Shown: positions 32,976 through 42,123 of the stretch, in pieces
Layout: the number at the start of each line of letters is the position of its first letter
Numbering within the stretch: the first letter of the stretch is position 1
Assembly: GCF_000716535.1 (NCBI RefSeq)
Contig: NZ_JNWV01000031.1
Coordinates: 62,001 to 126,000 of the forward strand
DNA: 64,000 nt
From: Streptomyces flaveolus
GTDB taxonomy: Bacteria; Actinomycetota; Actinomycetes; Streptomycetales; Streptomycetaceae
Direction: 5' to 3'
Program-made: the position numbers and the translations under genes
Notes under the pieces: model-generated
Told to the model about the DNA's origin: nothing
The model's database searches: none
What the model saw: the letters and a program-made list of their open reading frames with translations, nothing else

Positions 32976-34178
32976 ATGGACACATCGAGCACGAGTGCCT
33001 ACGACGACGTACGCACCGCATCGAGAGCGCTGGCCACCGAGGCCGTGCACGCCGGCCGCGACGATCTCGCCCGCCAGGGCCTGCACGCCCCGCCGATCGA
33101 CCTGTCCACCACCTACCCCTCCTACGACAGCCGCGCCGAGGCCGCCCGCATCGACGCCTTCGCCACCGACGGCGCGGACCCGGTCGGACCGCCCGTCTAC
33201 GGCCGCCTCGGCAACCCGACCGTCGCCCGCTTCGAGACCGCGCTCGCCCGCCTGGAGGGCACCGAGTCCGCCGTCGCCTTCGCCAGCGGGATGGCCGCGC
33301 TCAGCGCGGTCCTGCTGGCCCGGTCCGCCGTGGGGCTGCGCCACGTCGTCGCGGTACGGCCGCTCTACGGCTGCAGCGACCATCTGCTCACCGCCGGGCT
33401 GCTCGGCACGGAGGTCACCTGGACCGACCCGGCGGGCATCGCCGACGCGCTGCGCCCGGACACCGGTCTGGTGATGGTCGAGTCCCCGGCCAATCCGACC
33501 CTCGCCGAACTCGACCTGCGGGGCATCGCGCACGCCTGCGGTTCGGTGCCGCTGCTCGCCGACAACACCTTCGCCACGCCCGTGCTGCAGCGCCCGGCCG
33601 AGCAGGGCGCCCGGCTGGTGCTGCACAGCGCCACCAAGTACCTGGGCGGCCATGGCGATGTGCTGGCCGGGGTCGTCGCCTGCGACGAGGAGTTCGCGGG
33701 CCGGCTGCGGCAGATACGGTTCGCCACCGGGGGAGTCCTGCACCCGCTCGCCGGCTACCTGCTGCTGCGCGGGTTGTCCACGCTCCCGGTGCGGGTGCGG
33801 GCCGCCTCCGCGAACGCCGCCGAACTGGCCCGCCGGCTCGCCGCCGACCCGCGCGTGGCCCGGGTGCGGTATCCGCGGCTCGGCGGCGCGATGATCGCCT
33901 TCGAGGTGCACGGCGACCCGCACGAGGTGATCTCCCGGGTCCGGCTCGTCACCCCCGCGGTGAGCCTGGGCAGCGTCGACACCCTCATCCAGCACCCCGC
34001 GTCCATCAGCCACCGCATCGTGGACGCCGACGACCGGCGCGGGGCCGGGGTGAGCGACCGGCTGCTGCGGTTGTCGGTGGGCCTGGAGGACGTCGACGAC
34101 CTGTGGTCCGACCTCGACCAGGCCCTGGGCGCTCCGCTCGAACGCCGGGTGACGCCGCTGCGGGAAGCGGTGCGCTGA
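32976..34178 (+). CDS. PLP-dependent trans-sulfuration enzyme, methionine gamma-lyase/cystathionine lyase type
   Basis: The 400-aa fold-type I enzyme has the Cys/Met metabolism signatures: PPVYGRLGNPTVARFETALARLEG, FASGMAALSAVL, ESPANPTLAELDL, PLLADNTFATP, and the PLP lysine in HSATKYLGGHGDVLAGVV near residue 215. The C-terminal segment VSLGSVDTLIQHPASISH fits this family; TLIQHPA is usual in methionine gamma-lyases and cystathionine lyases alike. It probably degrades a sulfur amino acid. The divergent Lrp gene is its likely regulator. The exact substrate is uncertain. Confidence 0.88.
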   Translation: MDTSSTSAYDDVRTASRALATEAVHAGRDDLARQGLHAPPIDLSTTYPSYDSRAEAARIDAFATDGADPVGPPVYGRLGNPTVARFETALARLEGTESAVAFASGMAALSAVLLARSAVGLRHVVAVRPLYGCSDHLLTAGLLGTEVTWTDPAGIADALRPDTGLVMVESPANPTLAELDLRGIAHACGSVPLLADNTFATPVLQRPAEQGARLVLHSATKYLGGHGDVLAGVVACDEEFAGRLRQIRFATGGVLHPLAGYLLLRGLSTLPVRVRAASANAAELARRLAADPRVARVRYPRLGGAMIAFEVHGDPHEVISRVRLVTPAVSLGSVDTLIQHPASISHRIVDADDRRGAGVSDRLLRLSVGLEDVDDLWSDLDQALGAPLERRVTPLREAVR

Positions 34179-34218
34179 GGGGAGGCCCAGCCGGGTGGTC
34201 GCGGAGTGACGGGGGCAG

Positions 34219-35631
34219 TCAGTCGAGCCGCGGCGACCGGGAGCCGGGTGACGTGGCCACCCGTGTGGCGTCCAGGCGGGCCGTGATGACCAGCGTGCCC
34301 TCCTCGACCTGGTAGTCCAGCGGCAGACCGAGTCCGCGCATCGCTGCGACCATCCCGGTGTTGGACGCCTTCGTCACGGCGTACACGCTCTCGCAGCCGG
34401 CCTCCGCCGCCATCGCCACCAGCCGGTTGAGCAGCTCGCCGCCGACGCCCCGCTGCTGCCAGTCGTCCTCGACCAGCAGCGCGACCTCGGTCTCGTCGCC
34501 GTCCCACAGCAGGTGCCCGAGGCCGACGATCCGGCCGGAGCCGGTCTGCGCGGCCAGCGTCCGGCCGAAGCGGGGGCTGAGCAGGTGGTTCAGATAGCGG
34601 TCCGCGTCGCCGACGGGGCCGTGGTAGCGCAGGCCGAGGGTGTGCGGCGAGCACCGGTCGTGCATAGCCCGGGCCGCCGGCAGGTCCCCGGTGTCGACCC
34701 GGCGCACGGTGATGTGGTCGCCCTCGGGCAGGGTCAGCACATCGTGACCGCGGGGGATGCGGGGACCGAGCCGGGTGTCCAGCTCCACGAGCGCCCGGGC
34801 GCGGGCGAACTCGGTGGGGGTGAACGGCAGATACGGCCGCTCGACGGTGAGCACACCGCCCTCGGGCGCCGGCAGTCGCATCACGGTGTCCTCCAGGACC
34901 CCTTCGACCGGCACCGGCTCGGGCCCCCGGCCGCCCCCGGCCGGCGTGCCGGGCAGCGTCCGGATCGTGCAGCGCCCCAGCAACTGGCGCAGCGCGAGCG
35001 GCAGTTCCGCGGTGTCCAGGGCGGTGCGGGCGGCCAGTCCGAGCACCCGGGTGGGCGCGTCGACCAGGTCGTGGGCGTCGGCCCGCTCGATCCACGTGGC
35101 CGCGCCCCCGGCCAGCGCGACCGCCCGGGTGATCTCGGCCGCCGCGAGCGTGCCCGGCGCCCGCAGCAGGAACTCGTCCACCGTGCCGTCGGCCAGCGGA
35201 TGCGTCTGCAGGCTCAGGATGTCCACCCGCTGCCCGGCGAGCGCCGTGCACAGGGTGGCCAGGGAGCCCGGCTCGTCCTTCACCGTCGTCCGCATCCGCC
35301 ACAGCGCGCCCGCGACCTCCTCGGCCGAGGGCTGCTCGGAAGGCCCGGCCAGCCGCGTCTCGACGGCGGACCGGGCACCGGTATCGCTCACCGGCGGCGC
35401 GTGTCCGTGGCGGCGTGACCACCACACGTGGAAGCCCGCCGTCGCCGCGAGCACGATGGCCGAGATCACCAACAGGGCCGGGCCGTCGGGCCCGTGCCCG
35501 ATCAGGTTGGCCACCGCGTCCGCGACGGCCACGGCGGTGAAGAGCGCGGCGAGTTCGACGACGTCCCGCCGCCAGTGGTGCACGGGCCGCCCGTGCTTCG
35601 CCCGGGTCACATCAGGCATGTCTGGAGTCAT
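34219..35631 (-). CDS. Membrane-anchored ACT-GNAT fusion protein
   Basis: The 470-aa protein has a basic start, then two TM helices (about residues 25-46 and 50-72). An ACT-like regulatory domain lies at about 110-185 (WRMRTTVKDEPGSLATLCTALAGQRVDILSLQTHPL). After a linker there is a C-terminal GNAT domain at about 310-455 (ITVRRVDTGDLPAARAMHDR; GSGRIVGLGHLLWDGDETEVALLVEDDWQQRGVGGELLNRLV, with the RGVGG acyl-CoA loop). The combination suggests ligand-controlled acetylation at the membrane, as in amino-acid-gated protein acetyltransferases of actinobacteria, but with TM helices added. ATG 35631 is chosen as the first start. The AT-rich 174 bp upstream (35632-35805) probably holds its promoter. 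Confidence 0.8.
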   Translation of the reverse strand: MTPDMPDVTRAKHGRPVHHWRRDVVELAALFTAVAVADAVANLIGHGPDGPALLVISAIVLAATAGFHVWWSRRHGHAPPVSDTGARSAVETRLAGPSEQPSAEEVAGALWRMRTTVKDEPGSLATLCTALAGQRVDILSLQTHPLADGTVDEFLLRAPGTLAAAEITRAVALAGGAATWIERADAHDLVDAPTRVLGLAARTALDTAELPLALRQLLGRCTIRTLPGTPAGGGRGPEPVPVEGVLEDTVMRLPAPEGGVLTVERPYLPFTPTEFARARALVELDTRLGPRIPRGHDVLTLPEGDHITVRRVDTGDLPAARAMHDRCSPHTLGLRYHGPVGDADRYLNHLLSPRFGRTLAAQTGSGRIVGLGHLLWDGDETEVALLVEDDWQQRGVGGELLNRLVAMAAEAGCESVYAVTKASNTGMVAAMRGLGLPLDYQVEEGTLVITARLDATRVATSPGSRSPRLD

Positions 35632-35805
35632 GCAGCCACTGTGAAGGAAGGGTGTTGCGTGATCACGAACTGATTGTGACCGATGGGTAAAGCATGCTCC
35701 GTCCTTTTTGTTGCATTTTCTATTGTTGACGGGAGCAGTTGCGGGAACGGATGCGTCGGGGAGAGAGAGCGGGCGCGCGCGTGGGCGCGGGCGTCGCGGT
35801 CCGGG

Positions 35806-38517
35806 TCAGGCGGCCACCTCCACACCGAGGGCGTCCCGCAGCCGCCGCGCCTGGGTGACCAGCCGGGAGGAGCCGGCGCGGTTCGCGGTCTCCGGGAGAT
35901 GCGGCACGTCTCCCCGGGCCCTGCACCGTTCGGCGCACTCCGCGGCGACGGCCAGCAGGTCCCCGAGGCCCCGGGCCGCCACGGCCGCCGCCTCCGGGCG
36001 GGCGGTCGCGAGACCCGCCAGCGGAACGGGCAGGGCGTGCCGGAGTACCTCCCACATCGTCGCGTGCGCTCCCGTGGCGGCCCCGGTCCGCGCCGACTCG
36101 GCCAGCCGCTGCGACTTCACCGCACCCCGCCCCACCAGCTCTCCCAGATCCGTGCCCAGCCGCACCGCGTCGAGCTGTCCCCGCGCGGCGAGCACCAGCA
36201 GGGCGTCCACCGCGGCGAGCCGGTCCTCGTGTTGCCGCGCGCCGAGTCCGTACGCCACGCACAGGTGCACGGCCTCGCCCGCCTCGCCGCCCGCTTCGGC
36301 GAGCAGGGGAAGCACGGCGGCGCCACGCTCGTCGTCGACGGCCGTGCCGGCCAGGTCGGGCAGCAGCCGCGCCGCGACCAGTTCCCGCCGCTCCGGGAGG
36401 ACGGCGAGCCAGTGCGGACGTATCGCCTCGCTCCAGTGGGAGCAGTGCCGGCCGTCGGTGAAGACGGACAGCGGCTGGCCGAGCCGGCGGAACTCCTGCG
36501 GGAAGCCCGCCCGCAGCTCCGGGACCTCCCCCAGCTCGACGAGGATCCGTACGCCCTTGGTCCGGCGCCTGGCCGGCTCCGCGGTGGTGGTGCCCGTAGG
36601 CAGCCGGTGGGCGGGCCCGCTGCCCGGGGCGGCGTTGTCGGCGGTCAGCCAGCGGGCGAGCCGTCCGCCCTCCCGGGTGCCGAGCGCCTTCGCCCGCGCC
36701 GCCGCCTCCTCGGCCGCCGCACGGTCGGTTCTGCGCACGCGCAGCAAGGCCTGGGCGAAATCTACGGCGCCGACCCGGGCGTCCAGGCGCCGGTACTCGG
36801 TGAGGCGGTCCACCAGCTCCGCCGGCTCCAGCAGGCCCGTGCTCCAGGTGGGCGTGGCCAGGAGCAGCGGCAGCGGCTCGGTCCGCAGGCGGTAGGCCGC
36901 TTCGCGGAGGCGGGCGTCGAAGACCCGGGCGAGCCCGCTGTGCGCGCACTCGTGTTCGTTCGGTCCCCGCCGCACCGCCGCATGCAGCGTGGCCGTGCTC
37001 ACCTTGCCGTGCAGGGTGGCGAGGAGCAGATCGAGGCCGTCCCGGGTGTCGAGGGTGCCGTAGCGGCTGTTGCCGAACATGTCGTCCACGCGCGGCCACT
37101 GACGGGGCTCGTCCGCCGCCCACCAGCGGTGCGCGAGCATCGGTACGAGCGCCTCGCGCAGCGCGTCCGCGTCCTCGTACGCGTGCCGCACCAGACCGTC
37201 CAGCGCCCGCTCGAACGCGGCCACGTCACCGCCGGAGACCAGCAACGCCGACAGCTCCTCGGCCAGTTCCTCCGCCGTGGCCAGCGCGGGCTCCAGCCGT
37301 ACCGGCTCCGGGGCGGCTGGCAGCACCTCCTCGAACACCTCCTCGGAACCGACCGCGGCGACACCCAGCGCGGCGGCGGCCCGGGCGCGCAGTGCCGGGG
37401 TCAGCTGATCCGCGGCCGTGACGAGTTCGTCCCGCGCCCCGTCGCTGTCGAGCCGCTTCGCGTGCCGCTCGACGAGCTTCAGCGCCCGCTCCTGCACCTG
37501 GGTGTCCTCGTGCCCGAACGCCTGGGCCGTCACCGGCAGCAGCTCCGCCGCCGAGGAGGGGTCGTGGGAGAGCACCTTGCCGAGCAGGACCAGCTGGGCC
37601 CGCACGAGTTTCTTCTCCGCGCGGAACAGCAGACCTTCGGACGCCTCGGCCAGTTGCCGTGTCGTCAGGTCGCCGTCCAGTGCCAGGGCGGTCAGCACCG
37701 TCTGCGCGTGGGAGGCGACAGGGGAGGCCGCGTCACGGGCGAGTGCCGTCCAGTCCGGGATCCGCGCGCGCTCCTCGTCCCTGGTGAGCGAGAGTTCCGT
37801 CAGGAACGGCAGGAAGGTCCGGTGGTCGGTGGGGCCGCCGCCGCGCAAGAGCCGGGCGACGCAGGCGTCGATCAGGGACGTCCGCTCCAGGAGGCCCTCT
37901 CCGGCCAGCGCCGCCACGGAGCTCTGCCACCAGCCCGGTCCCTCGTCGAGCAGCCAGCGGGCCTCGCCGACGTCCGAGAGGGTGAACAGCCCGCCGACCA
38001 GCGGGGCGAGGTGTGGCTCATGGCGCAGCAGAGCGGCCATGCCGTCCCGGCTCGGGCTCCGGCCGCTGATGTGCCGGACCCAGCCGATCACATAGGCGTC
38101 CGTCACCGGCACCTCGCACCCCGCCCGGCTGACCAGTCCCGCCATCAGCTCGTACCTGACGCGCGCGGAGACCGGGCGCCGCGCCAGCCGGTGCGCCACG
38201 TCGGCCAGCCAGCCCGCGTTTCGGGACTCGAGCGCGCGCAGGAGCTCCTCGGCGGGCGCCTGGGTCCAGCGCATGTCGCTCGCGGCGAGCCAGGCGGCGG
38301 CCGCCGCGGCTCCCGTGTGGCAGGCGGCCCCGGCCAGGTGCAGCGCCCGGCGGACCCGCTCCGTTCCGTTCCCCCAGACCGGAACGCCACGCAGCTCTTT
38401 GCGCAGTTCCTTCAACTCGCCCAGGCAGGCCCGCCGTGCCGCGGCCGACATGCCCGTCACCAGCCGCAGCACGTCCGCCGTGCTCCCGGCCCGTACCGCC
38501 TCCGTCAGCGCGGTCAT
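35806..38517 (-). CDS. DUF6493-type large helical protein, partner of SWIM protein
   Basis: The 903-aa protein has no enzymatic motif I recognise. It is almost entirely alpha-helical with HEAT-like hydrophobic periodicity, for example SHAQTVLTALALDGDLTTRQLAEASEGLLF and DTQVQERALKLVERHAKRLDSDGARDELV. It resembles the DUF6493 proteins that accompany SWIM-domain genes in streptomycetes. The start ATG 38517 overlaps the SWIM gene stop (ATGA), so the pair is co-translated. A scaffold or repeat-protein role is inference only. Confidence 0.7.
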   Translation of the reverse strand: MTALTEAVRAGSTADVLRLVTGMSAAARRACLGELKELRKELRGVPVWGNGTERVRRALHLAGAACHTGAAAAAAWLAASDMRWTQAPAEELLRALESRNAGWLADVAHRLARRPVSARVRYELMAGLVSRAGCEVPVTDAYVIGWVRHISGRSPSRDGMAALLRHEPHLAPLVGGLFTLSDVGEARWLLDEGPGWWQSSVAALAGEGLLERTSLIDACVARLLRGGGPTDHRTFLPFLTELSLTRDEERARIPDWTALARDAASPVASHAQTVLTALALDGDLTTRQLAEASEGLLFRAEKKLVRAQLVLLGKVLSHDPSSAAELLPVTAQAFGHEDTQVQERALKLVERHAKRLDSDGARDELVTAADQLTPALRARAAAALGVAAVGSEEVFEEVLPAAPEPVRLEPALATAEELAEELSALLVSGGDVAAFERALDGLVRHAYEDADALREALVPMLAHRWWAADEPRQWPRVDDMFGNSRYGTLDTRDGLDLLLATLHGKVSTATLHAAVRRGPNEHECAHSGLARVFDARLREAAYRLRTEPLPLLLATPTWSTGLLEPAELVDRLTEYRRLDARVGAVDFAQALLRVRRTDRAAAEEAAARAKALGTREGGRLARWLTADNAAPGSGPAHRLPTGTTTAEPARRRTKGVRILVELGEVPELRAGFPQEFRRLGQPLSVFTDGRHCSHWSEAIRPHWLAVLPERRELVAARLLPDLAGTAVDDERGAAVLPLLAEAGGEAGEAVHLCVAYGLGARQHEDRLAAVDALLVLAARGQLDAVRLGTDLGELVGRGAVKSQRLAESARTGAATGAHATMWEVLRHALPVPLAGLATARPEAAAVAARGLGDLLAVAAECAERCRARGDVPHLPETANRAGSSRLVTQARRLRDALGVEVAA

Positions 38518-39923
38518 CGCACACCCCCGTCGATCGCCATGTCCTGTCCCGGCGCGGCGCCCCGCCGCACCATCCGCACCGCCAGCGCGTGCTTGCACGG
38601 CCCGCGCCCGCCCCCGTACCTCGCCCACCACAGACAGCTGCAGCTGAGCACCCCCGCCTCGTCCCGCACCCGGTGTGCGTGCCCGTCCTCGGCGGTCACC
38701 GTCGCCAGGGTGCCGTCCAGGGTCACCGCACCCGCCGCCACCAGGTCCCGCGCCGAGCGCAGCCGCGGATTGTGTCTCTCGACGCGCGCGGAGTCGTAGG
38801 GCAGTTCCCGGTGGAAGTAGGCCGCCTCCGCCGTGTCGTAGCCGACTCGGCCCGAGGTGCCGAGGCGGACCAGGGCCGCGCGCACCCGCTCGGGCGGCAG
38901 GCCCGAGGCCGCCGCGAGAGAGGCCACCTCGACGCGTGGTTCCCAGGCCAGCAGCACGGCGATCAGTTCGGCGTCCCCGGCGGCCTCCTCCGTGGCGAGG
39001 GCGTCCAGCACACCGCCCTCGCCCGAGAAGCCGCGCGAGGCGTCGGGGGACAGGGTGAGCGTGAGCCGCATGCCGGGCAGGACGATCTCCCAGGCGGCGG
39101 CCGTCGCGGCCGTGGCGCCACCGCCGCGCGCGGGGCCGTAGACCCGCAGGGCCGTCGCGTGCCGCAGCACCCGCTGCAGCGCCGCCAGCCGCTCCGGGCC
39201 CGGCAGGCAGACCGCGCCCGGCACCGCCCGTGTCGTCGGCCGCAGCCCCCGGCCCACCGGCACCACCCAGCGCGGCCCGACCGGGGCCCGCCGTCCCCCG
39301 CCCGCCCTCGGCAGGCCGCGCAGGAACCGCACCGCCTCGTCCGCCGGCAGCTCCGCTCGCAGGTCGAAGCCGGCCGCGATCACCTGGGCCTCGGCGAAGC
39401 CGCGCAGCCACCGGTCGGGCAGCGGGACCTTCTTCTCCACGACCGGGCCGTCCAGCGTCGTCACCGCCAGCTCGTCCGGGCCGACCCGCAGATGGAGCGG
39501 GTCGTCCGTGCCGAGCCGGGACAGGGCCTCGCGCAGCGGGTTGTTGACGTCGACGTTCGTCGTGCCGTGCCCCACCTCGCCGCCGTCGAGGCCCGGGGCG
39601 AGCACGTCCAGCCGTGCGTACACCCCGCCGCAGCCGGAGAAGGACTCGAAGCGCAGCCGGTCGCCGTTGCCCGTGACCACGGGGTCGAGCGAGGCGCGCA
39701 GTTGCGGCTGGTAGTAGCGCGCCGCCGCCACGTCGGCCACGGCCAGCAGTGCCGCGGCGGCGACCTGAGGCGAGGTCAGGAAGCCCGCGAAGAACCGCGG
39801 ATGGTCCTCCACCCCCATGGGGGTCGCACCCCGGGCCGTTTCCAGCCCGAGCCGGCGCCCGTCCGCGGAGGACTCCAGCACGGAGGGTCGTCGATAGGCC
39901 ACGGCCTGTACAGATCGCGTCAT
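38514..39923 (-). CDS. SWIM zinc-finger protein
   Basis: The 469-aa protein carries a SWIM zinc finger at its C-terminus: CSC near residue 437 and CKHALAV about 14 residues later (CxCx(n)CxH), preceded by a DGTLATVTAEDGHAHRV strand pair. SWIM fingers bind DNA or protein partners. The N-terminal 420 residues contain a WHTH-like segment (SGLPPERVRAALVRLGTSGRVGYD) before the finger. ATG 39923 follows TACGGT by 6 nt, so the operon SWIM-DUF6493 is probably transcribed from a leaderless promoter. The function of the pair is unknown; related SWIM clusters have been linked to conflict systems elsewhere, which I cannot confirm here. Confidence 0.82.
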   Translation of the reverse strand: MTRSVQAVAYRRPSVLESSADGRRLGLETARGATPMGVEDHPRFFAGFLTSPQVAAAALLAVADVAAARYYQPQLRASLDPVVTGNGDRLRFESFSGCGGVYARLDVLAPGLDGGEVGHGTTNVDVNNPLREALSRLGTDDPLHLRVGPDELAVTTLDGPVVEKKVPLPDRWLRGFAEAQVIAAGFDLRAELPADEAVRFLRGLPRAGGGRRAPVGPRWVVPVGRGLRPTTRAVPGAVCLPGPERLAALQRVLRHATALRVYGPARGGGATAATAAAWEIVLPGMRLTLTLSPDASRGFSGEGGVLDALATEEAAGDAELIAVLLAWEPRVEVASLAAASGLPPERVRAALVRLGTSGRVGYDTAEAAYFHRELPYDSARVERHNPRLRSARDLVAAGAVTLDGTLATVTAEDGHAHRVRDEAGVLSCSCLWWARYGGGRGPCKHALAVRMVRRGAAPGQDMAIDGGVR

Positions 39924-40062
39924 GGGAAAACCGTAGAGGCGACCACTGACAATCGGCCTGGCCTGCGAAAACGCCCGCCGCGAGGCAGAGTTGCCGGCCG
40001 CGGGTCCGGGGCCGCGTTCCGGGCTGGCGCGGCGCGGGGCGCGCACGGGGCGGGAGCAGCGG

Positions 40063-40349
40063 AGCCGGTCCACGTACCCGGCGGGACGGGAGCCGTGCCA
40101 CGCACCGGGTGGGAGGGGAGCCGTGCCGCACCGGGTGGGAGGGGAGCCGTGCCGCGCACCGGGTGGGAGGGGCGGGAGTCGTGTCACGCACCGAGCGGGG
40201 CGAGCGGAGCCGTGTCACGCACCGGATGGGATGGGCGGAGCCGTGTCGCGCGCCGGGCGGGGCGAGCGGAGCCGTGCCGCGCACCGGGTGGGAGGGGCGG
40301 AGCCGTGCCACGCAACCGGCGGGGCGAGCGGAGCCGTGCCGCGCACCGG
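40063..40349. repeat. 31-bp minisatellite derived from the phoD terminator arm
   Basis: Nine copies of a unit reading AGCCGTGCCGCGCACCGGGT plus about 11 nt (GGGAGGGGCGG-like) start at 40091, 40119, 40145, 40177, 40208, 40239, 40270, 40301 and 40332. The last six starts are exactly 31 bp apart. A weaker copy precedes them at about 40063. The last copy is one arm of the hairpin at 40336-40372. The array fills most of the 496-bp gap between phoD and the SWIM gene, where I see no gene. Confidence 0.85.
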
Positions 40350-40372
40350 AAGACGACACCGGTGCGCGGCAC
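40336..40372 (-). terminator. Terminator hairpin after phoD
   Basis: GTGCCGCGCACCGG (40336-40349) is perfectly complementary to CCGGTGCGCGGCAC (40359-40372) with a 9-nt loop, about 48 nt after the phoD stop. One arm is the repeat unit of the adjacent array. Confidence 0.75.
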
Positions 40373-40419
40373 GATCCTGACCGTCCGGGACCTCCTGGCG
40401 GCGGTCCCGCGGGTGCCGG

Positions 40420-42006
40420 TTACTGACCGACCCGGCCCGGCTGCAGCGTCTGCGTGAACAGAACGGTGCCGTCCTGCTCCCGCAGCCGTACCGTCAGCTC
40501 GCCGCTGTCCCCGTCGATGTCGACCTCGCCGAAGAACTGGTACCCGCCCGCCGGCGAGACGTTCGACGCGGTCGGCGCCTTCACGAACACCCGCTCCGGG
40601 CCGAACGTGTCGTCCAGCGCGCTGGCCGGGAACGCGCCGGCGTTCAGCGGTCCCGAGACGAACTCCCAGAACGGCTCGAAGTCGGTGAACGCGGCCCGGG
40701 ACGGCTGGTAGTGCTGGGCGGAGGTGTGGTGCACGTCCGCCGTCAGCCACACCGTGCCGGTGATCCGCCGGTGCTTGACGAACCGCAGCAGCTCGGCGAT
40801 CTGCAGCTCGCGGCCGAGCGGCGCGCCCGGGTCGCCCTGGGCCACCGCCTCGATGTTCGGCTTGTTCTCCGTCGTGTCCGGTACGACGAGGCCGAGCGGC
40901 ATGTCGGCGGCGATGACCTTCCACACCGCGCGCGACCGGGCCAGCTCCCGCTTGAGCCATTCAAGCTGCTCCCGGCCGAGGATGCCCTGCGGGTCCACGG
41001 TCCGGTCGTCGGTGGAGTTGGCGTTGCGGTAGGTCCGCATGTCGAGCACGAACACGTCCAGCAGCGGGCCCTGGCGCAGCACCCGGTAGACGCGGCCCTC
41101 CTTGGCGCCGGGACGCAGCGTGGAGAGGGGGAAGTACTCGCTGAACGCCCGCCGGGCGCGCGCGGCGAGGACGTCGATGCTCTTCTCGGTGTAGCGGGTG
41201 TCGGAGGAGGCGATCACCTCGCCCGGGTACCAGTTGTTGCGCACCTCGTGGTCGTCCCACTGGATGATCGACGGCACCTGGGCGTTGAACCGGCGCAGGT
41301 TGGCGTCGAGCAGGTTGTAGCGGAAGTTGCCCCGGTACTCCGCGAGGGTCTCGGCGACCTTGGACTTCTCCTCGGTGGTGATGTTCCGCCAGGTGCTGCC
41401 GTCGGGCAGCGCCTGGGTGGCGGTGATGGGGCCGTCGGCGTAGATGTTGTCGCCGCTGCACAGGAAGAAGTCGGGGTCCAGCTTCGCCATCGCGTCGTAG
41501 ATGCGGTAGCCGCCGAGGTCGGGGTTGATGCCCCAGCCCTGGCCGGCCAGGTCGCCCGACCACAGGAACCGCACGCCGTCCCGGCGGCGCCGGGAGACCG
41601 TGCGGAAGGTGCCGGTCACCGGCTCGCCGGTACGGCGCGGGTCGTCCGGGTCGGCGAGCAGCACCCGGTAGTGGATCTGCTCGCCGGAGGGCAGGCCGTG
41701 CAGCCGGGTGGTGCCGGTGAAGTCCGTGCCGGCGCCCAGCAGGGGGCCGTGCCATCTGCGCGGGTTGCGGAACGACTCGGTGGCCGAGGTCTCAACGATC
41801 ATCCGGGCCGGCCGGTCAGAACGCACCCACACCAGACCGGAGTCGGCGGTCACGTCACCGGTCTGCACGCCCCAGCCCGCCGCGGGGCGTCCGGAGCGGG
41901 CGAACGCCGGGGCCGCGCCGAGGCCCACGGGCAGGGTCAGGGCCGCCGACGCGGCGAGGGAGCCGCGCAGAACGCTGCGGCGACCGGGGAGCGGACGGTG
42001 GGACAT
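40420..42006 (-). CDS. phoD: PhoD-like alkaline phosphatase/phosphodiesterase, Tat-exported
   Basis: The 528-aa protein starts with a Tat signal (RRSVLRGSLAASAALTLPVGLGAAPAFA). A PhoD N-terminal fibronectin-like domain follows (WGVQTGDVTADSGLVWVRSDRPARM), then the metallophosphatase domain: FLWSGDLAGQGWG, FFLCSGDNIYADGP, IIQWDDHEVRNNW, LDMRTYRNAN and VWLTADVHHTSAQHY. These are the Fe/Ca-binding motifs of PhoD enzymes, which hydrolyse phosphodiesters such as teichoic acid outside the cell. ATG 42006 follows CTGGAGG. A typical regulator would be PhoP, but I did not find a clear PHO box in the 118 bp upstream. Confidence 0.92.
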   Translation of the reverse strand: MSHRPLPGRRSVLRGSLAASAALTLPVGLGAAPAFARSGRPAAGWGVQTGDVTADSGLVWVRSDRPARMIVETSATESFRNPRRWHGPLLGAGTDFTGTTRLHGLPSGEQIHYRVLLADPDDPRRTGEPVTGTFRTVSRRRRDGVRFLWSGDLAGQGWGINPDLGGYRIYDAMAKLDPDFFLCSGDNIYADGPITATQALPDGSTWRNITTEEKSKVAETLAEYRGNFRYNLLDANLRRFNAQVPSIIQWDDHEVRNNWYPGEVIASSDTRYTEKSIDVLAARARRAFSEYFPLSTLRPGAKEGRVYRVLRQGPLLDVFVLDMRTYRNANSTDDRTVDPQGILGREQLEWLKRELARSRAVWKVIAADMPLGLVVPDTTENKPNIEAVAQGDPGAPLGRELQIAELLRFVKHRRITGTVWLTADVHHTSAQHYQPSRAAFTDFEPFWEFVSGPLNAGAFPASALDDTFGPERVFVKAPTASNVSPAGGYQFFGEVDIDGDSGELTVRLREQDGTVLFTQTLQPGRVGQ

Positions 42007-42123
42007 GGCTGCGCCTCCAGGGACGGGATCCGGCCAGTGTGCAGAGCCACACCTACTGGGGCGCTGCGGCGCGCACACGAACCGGAAGTGAACTCCAGTC
42101 GGCCGGCGGGCGGTCAGCGGTGC

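Noticed and set aside
36100..40359. Single 1517-residue frame reading from before the SWIM gene through the DUF6493 gene
   Set aside because: It shares a frame with the DUF6493-type protein but the upper part lies opposite the repeat array and the SWIM gene in another frame; the real starts are ATG 38517 and 39923.
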